NCBI RefSeq assembly: GCF_039993895.1
Contig: NZ_CP121194.1
Location: 3,472,001-3,536,000, forward strand
Source of the DNA: Edaphobacter paludis
GTDB taxonomy: Bacteria > Acidobacteriota > Terriglobia > Terriglobales > Acidobacteriaceae
Direction: 5' to 3'
DNA: 64,000 bases
In this document: piece after piece, positions 36,996-44,342 of the stretch
Position numbering within the stretch: the stretch's first letter is position 1
Layout: every line of letters begins with the position of its first letter
Program-made: the position numbers and the translations under genes
The notes under the pieces: generated by a model
Seen by the model: only the letters and a program-made list of their open reading frames with translations
Database searches by the model: none
What the model was told of the DNA's origin: nothing

Positions 36996-37128
36996 TCCAT
37001 GGATTACGGAGGACCTGCCCACCTCTGCGCGAAAGTCATTGGAAATTTATCGACAATCTTTATTGAAAATTAGTTTGCCCGCGCATACTCTCATTGAGAA
37101 ATGCTCAGACAAAACCGGAGGGTTACTT

Positions 37129-37566
37129 GTGTCCAACTTCACCTATAGCGACTCGGGCCTCGGTTTAACGAAGCGGTTTGAGGGTCTTAATCTGAACTCC
37201 TATCAGGACCAGGTAGGAGTCTGGACCATTGGCTACGGACACACCGGACCCAGCGTGCATGGTGGCCTCACCATCACTCAGGATCAGGCTGACCAATTGC
37301 TCCTGAGCGATATCGCAGCCTCGGTCACCTGCGTCAACGGCGCGGTCACGGCCACGATCAACCAGAACCAGTTCGACGCACTGGTTGATTTTGTCTTCAA
37401 CCTCGGGTGTTCGGCGCTGCTCTCCTCAACATTGCTGCGCCACCTGAATGCCGGTGACTTCGCGGCCGCAGCTCCACAGTTTCTGCTTTGGGATCACGCT
37501 GGCGGCGTTGTAATTCCCGGCCTTCTTCGTCGTCGTCAGGCGGAGAGAGACCTGTTCCAGACTTAG
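37129..37566 (+). CDS. GH24 T4-type lysozyme (endolysin-like)
   Basis: A 145-residue product is read from a GTG with GGAGGG 6 bases upstream. The catalytic triad spacing is exactly that of T4 lysozyme: Glu in KRFEGL, Asp nine residues later in YQDQVG, and Thr six residues after that in VWTIGYGHTG. The GLTITQDQADQLLLSDI segment and NQFDALVDFVFNLGCSAL helix are family signatures, as is the C-terminal LLRRRQAERDLF. There is no signal peptide or holin beside it, although the two-TM DUF4231 protein upstream is small enough to invite that comparison. It would cleave peptidoglycan between MurNAc and GlcNAc. It may be a phage relic or the toxin/lysis component of the local gene set. Confidence 0.9.
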   Translation: MSNFTYSDSGLGLTKRFEGLNLNSYQDQVGVWTIGYGHTGPSVHGGLTITQDQADQLLLSDIAASVTCVNGAVTATINQNQFDALVDFVFNLGCSALLSSTLLRHLNAGDFAAAAPQFLLWDHAGGVVIPGLLRRRQAERDLFQT

Positions 37567-37679
37567 GGGACTGCCTGAAAAAGTGGCAACTCCGTCTTCA
37601 CCTTCTGCATGAACTCGTGATTGCCGACGTTTTGTCACTGGTAAAGTCTACTCATTTGCGCTCGCCTCGAGAGGTATTT

Positions 37680-39824
37680 ATGGCAACCATCAACATCACC
37701 GATAGTTCCGCCGCCCAAGCCAGCATCGATCTCGCAACGTCTGCTTCGGACTTTGGGTCAAACCCAGCTTCTGCCTTGCGTTTCATCGATAACGACATCG
37801 TCAAGATGCTGGATCTGACGATTGACCAGGCGCCGCTCTCGAATCTTTCTCTAGGGTTTAGCTACACACCCTCCTTTGCGGTTGGGGCAGATTCTAAGTT
37901 CACCGTCGGCGGAGCTCTCACCTCGACCTTTTCCATCTTTCGCCGTCCACCGCATCCTGAGGCCGGAGCACCTCTTCCAAATCTCTTCCCGAGTGATCCC
38001 CTCGGCGACGATCCGCTGAGCCTGAGTGATACCTGTTACACCATGCTGCAATGTGCCGTGGGCCTGAACCTTGAGGCTACCGACAAATCTTCGCCCTACG
38101 CATTTGTCGGAGGCTCGAAGCTGCAGGCCTCAGCTTCGATATACCTTCCGTACCCGAAATCATCCGGTTATCCGACACTCAAAACCGCGCTGGCCGAGGC
38201 ATTCAGTAATTACTCAATCCCTACGACACGCCTGGCATTGGCGGCACTCCCTGAAGGACACATCTTCACGTACGATGTGTCGGGAACACTTACCGCTACG
38301 GGAAAATTCAACCTGGTGGCGGCCGTGAATCCCACCGTGTCAGCTGGAGTGACAGAGACCATCGAGCTGCTGAGCGTCGATGTCGGCCCGGAAGTCACGG
38401 TTGGGGGGTGCATTACCCTCGCCTCCGACTTCCAGATTCGGGTCCGCAAGATCGGCGCCAATTCTCTTCGGATCGGGCACTATCGCAAACGCGGTTCCAC
38501 CCTCACCGTTACCTTTGATGCCGGTGCGAGCGTCGATGCAACGGCGGGCGGTGTCGATCTCATTGCCCCTATCTTTAAGTTGCTGGGCTCCGGCTCTGAC
38601 GTGAGCAAACAATGGCTCGAGCAGCAAGGTGCGAAGGATCTGGCCGACGACATTCAGGATTCGCTCACCAAAGCGGTCCAACAGAAATTATCGATTGCAC
38701 TCGACGCAGAAACCGATGTTACCGCCTCCGATAGCTCCGCGTTTCTCTTCGATTTTGACCTGGCGGAGCTGGATACGCAGGGCCAAAGAGCATTGGATGC
38801 CCTGCTGATAGGAGATCTGGGCCAGTTGATCATGGCCGGTCCACTACCGAAGGGAATAACCAAGCACGCAAGCGTGCTCGATCGGATACGGAGTACGACT
38901 CACACACTCTCAGTGAACTTCCTGGGGGTTCTCAGCTATGCGGATATCACGAAATACGCGCTGCAATCGACTGCAAAGTACACGGAGAACGGAGAGATCG
39001 CGCTTATGGACAAGGCTACGGCAAGCCAGACTGCCGTCACTGCGACTCCGCTCGTGGCCTCACAGCGCCTCCATCATCTATTAGCAGATCTGTTCACGGC
39101 CACCGTCTCCTATCACTGCTCCGCTGGCAATGCCGCACCAGACTTCACAGCCATCCAGCAGTTCTACGACTATGAACGCAAGGTTGATCCTTCTACGCTA
39201 GGCTGGTTCCGCGATCTGGCCATCCAATTGGGGAAAGAGTATCAATTGCCCGGTGGTCCGTTTGGTGGCCCCGCCTGGATGAACATACTGCTTACCTATA
39301 AGAAACGTGACGCCATGTTGCTATTTTTGGATTCTTCAGGCCACGCTCGTCCGCAAAGCGACTTCGTCATCATCGGTCGCCGGGCGATGGCTGCAGCCGT
39401 TGAGGCGAACCCAGTTGTCGGCTATCTTGCTCATATGCAGGAATCCGAACCTTACTGGGATGCAATCGTGGACAAGGATCCAGGGAATCTTGCGTGGCCC
39501 ATGAATGGGCTGCAGAAGACCGAATTTGGCATGGCCTGCTTTGCTGTAGGTAGTTGGGCCTCCTCTATGAGCAAGGTGTCGAAGTTAATCGAACAGATGA
39601 TTACCTACACAGGAAGCCATGATGCAAGTAGCCTTCCTGCAGACAAAAACTTCCTTGACCTGCGCTCTCAGTTGGCTTCTCAGCTCAAACAGGCTAGTTC
39701 CAAACTGGTTGGGACATGGGTTCCAGGTTGGAGCATTTTCGCTGTGTATTTCTGCCATGCGCCCTCATCTGGGAACGTGGCGCTCGGCTTCCTTAAACAG
39801 AGCTTCATCGATTCACTCCCGTAA
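37680..39824 (+). CDS. hypothetical protein, 714 residues
   Basis: From the ATG at 37680 (GAGG upstream) this reads 714 residues; an open extension to 37488 overlaps the lysozyme gene and is not used. There is no signal peptide. Residues 1-400 are rich in alternating hydrophobic and Thr/Ser/Gly segments suggestive of beta-structure (LSLGFSYTPSFAVGADSKFTVGGALTSTFSIF, TVSAGVTETIELLSVDVGPEVTVGG). Residues 440-714 are more helical (RLHHLLADLFTATVSYHC, LGWFRDLAIQLGKEYQLPGG, KVSKLIEQMITYTG). I do not recognise the family. It lies 113 bases after the lysozyme gene and just before the recombinase remnant, so it may be cargo of the same element. Confidence 0.7.
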   Translation: MATINITDSSAAQASIDLATSASDFGSNPASALRFIDNDIVKMLDLTIDQAPLSNLSLGFSYTPSFAVGADSKFTVGGALTSTFSIFRRPPHPEAGAPLPNLFPSDPLGDDPLSLSDTCYTMLQCAVGLNLEATDKSSPYAFVGGSKLQASASIYLPYPKSSGYPTLKTALAEAFSNYSIPTTRLALAALPEGHIFTYDVSGTLTATGKFNLVAAVNPTVSAGVTETIELLSVDVGPEVTVGGCITLASDFQIRVRKIGANSLRIGHYRKRGSTLTVTFDAGASVDATAGGVDLIAPIFKLLGSGSDVSKQWLEQQGAKDLADDIQDSLTKAVQQKLSIALDAETDVTASDSSAFLFDFDLAELDTQGQRALDALLIGDLGQLIMAGPLPKGITKHASVLDRIRSTTHTLSVNFLGVLSYADITKYALQSTAKYTENGEIALMDKATASQTAVTATPLVASQRLHHLLADLFTATVSYHCSAGNAAPDFTAIQQFYDYERKVDPSTLGWFRDLAIQLGKEYQLPGGPFGGPAWMNILLTYKKRDAMLLFLDSSGHARPQSDFVIIGRRAMAAAVEANPVVGYLAHMQESEPYWDAIVDKDPGNLAWPMNGLQKTEFGMACFAVGSWASSMSKVSKLIEQMITYTGSHDASSLPADKNFLDLRSQLASQLKQASSKLVGTWVPGWSIFAVYFCHAPSSGNVALGFLKQSFIDSLP

Positions 39825-39837
39825 ATGGGACAGTATT

Positions 39838-39983
39838 GAATACTGTGCACGCCACACTTTCGCGACCAGCATGCTTACTCAAGGGATGAACCTGGTGAGG
39901 TCAAGGGACTCATAGGACACGAGGACGTGAAGACCACTGTGAAATACCTGCACCTCAACACCCAAGGGAGGCTGCGGCAGTAG
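39838..39983 (+). pseudogene. C-terminal fragment of a tyrosine recombinase (integrase), frameshifted
   Basis: One frame gives ARHTFATSMLTQGMNL, the conserved box II around the catalytic Arg. After a one-base shift near 39896 the next frame gives EVKGLIGHEDVKTTVKYLHL, which contains the GH motif and the nucleophilic Tyr of phage-type integrases, ending at TAG 39981-39983. The N-terminal 75-85 percent of the gene is missing. The fragment lies 130 bases from tRNA-Thr with its C-terminal end towards the tRNA, a classic position for an old tRNA-targeted mobile element. Confidence 0.85.
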
Positions 39984-40111
39984 ATCAATCCGAGCAACAG
40001 TTTCCAAGTTGCTGCGTCTTTTCAAGGAGGTGGCCTGAAGTCGATTCCCACCAAACTCCCACAATCGTTCTGAAGGAATCAGACCCAACCAAGTTTAAGT
40101 AATTGAAATTA

Positions 40112-40187
<76 letters not shown>

Positions 40188-40587
40188 CTGCCTCACCCAT
40201 TCTAGCGGTACATCGCCTATCCGCCAAATCGGATTTCCTCTACCCAAGGCGTCGCCCACACCCTTCTGCCAACCGTCACGCAATCACCGAGAAAAGCGAA
40301 GAGGCCACCCGGCAACAGGGTGGCCTCTTCTTTAGGGAGAATAGTTCCAACGGAGGCAAAGCCATCAGAACTTTCTGGCGAAATACTAAGTTTGCCAAAA
40401 TCCGGTGTCAAGGCCAAAACTTCATCGGCATAACTCTTTATTTAGGAAATAGTTACAGGGGTTACTTCTTATACAACAGAGGCGTCGTATTCGCTATATA
40501 TTCGCTCTTCATCGCACCCCAGCTTTCTAAACCACCCTCAAATCAGCCGTTTAGGATGCCTACTGCACCGTCGCCGGTGCAATGATG
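40188..40587. other. 400-base gene-free region with a strong hairpin
   Basis: No gene is supported. It contains the hairpin at 40301-40327, the presumed tRNA-Thr promoter near its left end, and a smaller stem TGCACCG/CGGTGCA at 40563-40580 just beyond the stop of the DUF6599-like gene. Confidence 0.5.
40301..40327 (-). terminator. intrinsic terminator-like hairpin
   Basis: GAGGCCACCC (40301-40310) is perfectly complementary to GGGTGGCCTC (40318-40327), a 10-base stem with a 7-base loop. T-rich sequence follows on both sides (TTCTTTAG on plus, TTCGCTTTTC on minus). It could end minus-strand transcription from the DUF6599-like gene before it enters tRNA-Thr. Confidence 0.65.
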
Positions 40588-41769
40588 TCATCCTTCCGGG
40601 TGAGGCGTTTGCCCTTCAAGGTGGATCTTCTCGGATCGACCGCTAAGGTCGATCCGCAAAAACTCCGGCTCGGTGGCGGCAGGCTTCCCTTGCAAGACGC
40701 GGATCGCCGCCCTTCCAAACCCCAGAAACAGCCCGAGTATCACCGCGGCCAGCGCCAATATGCCCGACAGAATGGCGATGCTGGTCAGCAGGCTCACCGT
40801 CTTGTAGATCTCCGTTCTAAACTCTGGCGGAGGTGTCTTGTTCCAGGTAAACACATCGCGCAGATGGATTCCCTCGACCATCTTCTGCGCGGCATCTGGA
40901 CTCCATGAACCCGTCGTCATCGAGACGAGCGGTCCTTCGCGCCGCAGCTTCACCGTTCCCGCTGCTGCGCCCTGACGATTCATCTCTGCCACAATCGCCC
41001 GTCCGTGGTTGCCTGCTATCTGCGGCGTCGGATAGAGCAACAGAGTCAACATGCCACCACCCTTATATTTCGCCATCACCACTTCGGCGCTTTTATCGAA
41101 GCCGATGATTGCTCCAGGCAGCACGCCGCCCATCGCCTGATAGCCCACCGGTCCGAGCGCATATCGTACCGACTCAACTTCCAAGCCCTTCGCGGGCAGC
41201 AGCGTCGGCAGCAGCGGAGATTGCGCCTTCGGGCCTCCCACCTTCGGCAGCGTCGTCTCCAGCCGCCGCAGATCGTTCACCACAGGGGCGCCCGCGTTGC
41301 TCGCGTTCGCCACGACGACGGTCGTTCCGCTGCGAAAGATAAACTCTCCCGCGCCTGATGCCGCCATCTCGGAGCCAATCTTTCCATCTCTGGGCATAAC
41401 CATCCGCGAGTCGGGCTTGCGCAGGAAGGTAAAGGCGCTCGCCGCTCCCGTCGCATCGCCAAACTGGTATGCCTCGAGAATCATCGTCCCGGTTTTATTG
41501 GAGCGACGGTAGGTCATCTGGCTGGCCCGACTCAAACCGTCCTCTTTCAATACCGCTCCGGTCACTCCCTCTGGTTGCAGGCAGTCGACGCACGACGGCG
41601 AGGTTCCCTCTGGCTGCCATGGACCAAACTGCGTCGGCAATAGAGGGATCGGAGGCTCCACCAGCATCGTCTTCGCCGTCTGCCCGAAAGCCGAAGGCAT
41701 AAACCCGACCAGGCACAATAGCAAAACGCAATGCACCATCCGACGAAGATTGAAATTGAAAGTACCCAT
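40588..41769 (-). CDS. DUF6599-like secreted/membrane-anchored protein
   Basis: A 393-residue product is read from the ATG at 41769, just upstream of a signal peptide (VHCVLLLCLVGFMPSAFGQ). A longer reading to 41877 adds 36 unrelated residues. The body begins LLPTQFGPWQPEG and includes YQFGDATGAASAFTFLRKPDS and SGEFIFRSGTTVVVANAS-like sequence. A C-terminal membrane helix lies near residues 340-365 (LLTSIAILSGILALAAVILGLFLGF). The family is recurrent in acidobacteria and its function is unknown. It lies downstream of the amidase gene on the same strand and may share an envelope-related role. Confidence 0.75.
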   Translation of the reverse strand: MGTFNFNLRRMVHCVLLLCLVGFMPSAFGQTAKTMLVEPPIPLLPTQFGPWQPEGTSPSCVDCLQPEGVTGAVLKEDGLSRASQMTYRRSNKTGTMILEAYQFGDATGAASAFTFLRKPDSRMVMPRDGKIGSEMAASGAGEFIFRSGTTVVVANASNAGAPVVNDLRRLETTLPKVGGPKAQSPLLPTLLPAKGLEVESVRYALGPVGYQAMGGVLPGAIIGFDKSAEVVMAKYKGGGMLTLLLYPTPQIAGNHGRAIVAEMNRQGAAAGTVKLRREGPLVSMTTGSWSPDAAQKMVEGIHLRDVFTWNKTPPPEFRTEIYKTVSLLTSIAILSGILALAAVILGLFLGFGRAAIRVLQGKPAATEPEFLRIDLSGRSEKIHLEGQTPHPEG

Positions 41770-41933
41770 AGCGAATCCGCCCTTGCTATCGGTCAGACTA
41801 CACCAGCATCCATCGGTAAGCGAAGCACCCACTCCAGCCCTCTTTCGACTCGCGCCACCAGTGTCCTCTATCGCCAAGGCTATCCACCATCACGCGGCGG
41901 CCAGCGAAAAAAGAGCGCCTGCTTCGCAATACC

Positions 41934-44159
41934 CTACTTTGTGCTCGCCCGCTCCACGGGCAACTTCACGCCGCTTAGGCCAGCCTCATACCTCGCTACA
42001 CCGCGATACACGCTCTCTGCCACCCGCTCCCGATAGGCCGGCTCTTCCAATTGCCTGGCATCGTTGGGGTTCGTCACAAACGAGATCTCCGCCAGAATCG
42101 ATGGCATGTTTGCCCCAATCAGCACCACAAACGGGGCCTTCTTTACCCCTCGGTCCTTCAATCCCGCATTGCCCTTCTCCAACCCGCTATACAGGCTCTC
42201 CTGCACGTCGGTGGCAAACTCCCGCGACTCCGCAATCTTGTCCTTCAGCGCAATCTTTTTCACCAGATCGCTCAACTGATGGATGGATTGATCGGAGACC
42301 GCATTCTCTCTCGCAGCTACTTCCAATGCGTCCAGTTGCGTCGTGAAGTTCAGGTAGTATGTCTCCACGCCACGCGCGCTCTCATCCCGTGAGGAGTTCG
42401 CATGGATCGACAAAAATAAATCCGCTTGCGCCTTGTTCGCAATCGCAGTCCGTGTCTCCAGCGGGATAAACGTGTCATCGGACCGTGTATAGATGATCTC
42501 CGCGCCCAGCCGCTCATGCAGCAGTTTACCCAGCCGCAGAGCCACATCGAGCACCACGTCCTTCTCCTCAATCCCGCCATAACCCAGCGTGCCCGAGTCA
42601 TGGCCGCCATGCCCGGCGTCGATCACGATGCGCCCGATCTTCAGCCCCAGCGCCCTTACCAGCGATGTCTCCCCATCCGCCGTAGGCACGGCAGCCCGCG
42701 CCGGAACCGCCCCCGCAACCTCGGCCCTGGTCCTCTTTGTCCGTCGAGAACCAGCAGTGGTATCCAAACTCTGTCCGGCAAGCCCCGAATCGGGCTCCTT
42801 TACCACCGCCGAAATCGGCTGCGAGGTCGGCCTCCGGGTCGCCTCCACCCTTCCCGGCTGGTCGCTCAAAGAAGCCACCTCTACCAGGCTGTTCGACTTC
42901 GCCTCGACCGTATTCGGCACAGGCCGCGCCGTGGTCGCCTTCGTCACCACAGCAGTCTCAGGAGCAGCTGCGGCTCGCACTGCAACCCCTGTTCCCTGAT
43001 CCTTGTCCCCTGATGCCTGCTCTTTACTTCCCCCATGAATGTCGATAATCAGGCGATAGGGATTCGGGAGCAAAAAGGCCGAGTATTCCGTCACATCGTT
43101 CACATCCAGAACTACCCGCGTCATGTCGTTGGTAAACTGCGCCGCCCGCACACGCTTCAAAAAGCCATCATCGGTCACCGTAAAACTCTTGCCTACCAAT
43201 TGCTGCGCCAGCCGAGTCCCGTGCAGATCAAAATAGATGCGGTCCGGATGCGGCACTCGGGCGGCTTCATAGGTCACGTCATCGCCCAGGTCGATGGCCA
43301 CGCGTGTATAGTTCGGAGTCGACCAGTGTCGAATCCCCGTAACCTGCGCCAGCCCATGCCGCTTCCCTGGTGCCGACGCCACATGCGTCGGCCCCGCCTC
43401 CTCGCTGACAAGTTCGGATGTAGCCACCCCCCCCTGCTTCACCGCGGCCGGCATGCTCTCCTCCCCCTGCTCCGGTACGATCGCTTTCCTTGTGGTCACT
43501 GGCATTGGGGCGAACGTACCCCCCGTCGCCCCTCCGTAGTTCACAGCAGTCGGTTCGCTACTCTTCTGATCCCTTCCTTGCCTGGTGCCTGCTCCCTGAT
43601 CCCTGGTCTCCAGTTTCAAAGATGCCAGCCCCGCCCGGGCCTCCTCTGCCTGCTCGCTCTTCGGGTACTCTTTCACGAGTAGCGCATACTGCTTCCGCGC
43701 TCCGTCAAAATCATGCAGATCGTTCTCATAGATCTGCGCCTCCGCCAGCAGGGCCGCGACGCGCAGCGAGCTTCCCGGATACTGCTTGCGCAGAAACTCA
43801 TACTGCCCTACTGCGTCCTTCAGCGACTTCGTATCATGCGATCCGTGTCCCTGTTCGACCAGCAACTCCGCCACGGCATTCACCGCCGCAGCGGCATAAG
43901 TGTCTCCCGGCGACTCATGATAGATCGTGCGAAACCCATCCATCGCCTCTGTATACTCCGCCCTGGTCCGCGCTCCGGCAGGAATTGCCTCCAGCTTCTC
44001 CCGCCCCTGCATCGCCTGCTGCCACGGCGATAGCTCCACGCGAGGACGCGCCGCCTTCCTGGCTTTAGCTGACGCCCCCTGCGCCATCGCGCAGCAGCAA
44101 AGCACTGCGACGCAACCCCTGCCTAACCACCGCTGCTTTCGTATCCTCAAGCCCATCAT
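41934..44159 (-). CDS. amiC: N-acetylmuramoyl-L-alanine amidase with TPR and AMIN domains
   Basis: The 741-residue exported enzyme has a signal peptide, then TPR-like helices (residues 45-190, ending EEARAGLASL). A long low-complexity linker leads to an AMIN domain (VTGIRHWSTPNYTRVAIDLG ... NPYRLIIDIHGG), a second linker, and a C-terminal amidase_3 domain. Zinc ligands are His in IDAGHGGHDSG, Glu in GGIEEKDVV and His in FLSIHANSS; the catalytic Glu is in ILAEISFVTNPND. It cleaves the amide bond between MurNAc and the stem peptide during daughter-cell separation. E. coli AmiC is 417 residues, so the TPR domain and long linkers make this form unusually large. Confidence 0.92.
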   Translation of the reverse strand: MMGLRIRKQRWLGRGCVAVLCCCAMAQGASAKARKAARPRVELSPWQQAMQGREKLEAIPAGARTRAEYTEAMDGFRTIYHESPGDTYAAAAVNAVAELLVEQGHGSHDTKSLKDAVGQYEFLRKQYPGSSLRVAALLAEAQIYENDLHDFDGARKQYALLVKEYPKSEQAEEARAGLASLKLETRDQGAGTRQGRDQKSSEPTAVNYGGATGGTFAPMPVTTRKAIVPEQGEESMPAAVKQGGVATSELVSEEAGPTHVASAPGKRHGLAQVTGIRHWSTPNYTRVAIDLGDDVTYEAARVPHPDRIYFDLHGTRLAQQLVGKSFTVTDDGFLKRVRAAQFTNDMTRVVLDVNDVTEYSAFLLPNPYRLIIDIHGGSKEQASGDKDQGTGVAVRAAAAPETAVVTKATTARPVPNTVEAKSNSLVEVASLSDQPGRVEATRRPTSQPISAVVKEPDSGLAGQSLDTTAGSRRTKRTRAEVAGAVPARAAVPTADGETSLVRALGLKIGRIVIDAGHGGHDSGTLGYGGIEEKDVVLDVALRLGKLLHERLGAEIIYTRSDDTFIPLETRTAIANKAQADLFLSIHANSSRDESARGVETYYLNFTTQLDALEVAARENAVSDQSIHQLSDLVKKIALKDKIAESREFATDVQESLYSGLEKGNAGLKDRGVKKAPFVVLIGANMPSILAEISFVTNPNDARQLEEPAYRERVAESVYRGVARYEAGLSGVKLPVERASTK

Positions 44160-44292
44160 CTATCTAAAGTTTAAGAGACCACGCCGCCCAGCGCCTGTGA
44201 AAAGAACAGCGGTACTCCTCCCGATACCCCCACAAAAGCCGCAGGATCTTAAGTAAAAGGGAGATAAGGGAACGCTTACCAATACCAAACAA

Positions 44293-44319
44293 AAGGGCCG
44301 TCCACTCGGGACGGCCCTT
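44293..44319 (-). terminator. intrinsic terminator of rpsA
   Basis: An 11-base perfect stem (AAGGGCCGTCC / GGACGGCCCTT) with a 5-base loop lies 24 bases past the S1 stop. On the minus strand it is followed by a T-rich tract (TTGTTTGG). Confidence 0.88.
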
Positions 44320-44342
44320 GTACTTCCTTGCCGCGACAGAGC

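Noticed and set aside
24000..40000. CRISPR array or insertion-sequence inverted repeats within the accessory block
   Set aside because: No regularly spaced repeats, no transposase frame and no terminal inverted repeats were seen on reading the region.
40563..40580. Hairpin TGCACCG/CGGTGCA as terminator of the DUF6599-like gene
   Set aside because: The stem is only 7 bases and no T-tract follows on the minus strand; the hairpin at 40301-40327 is a better candidate.
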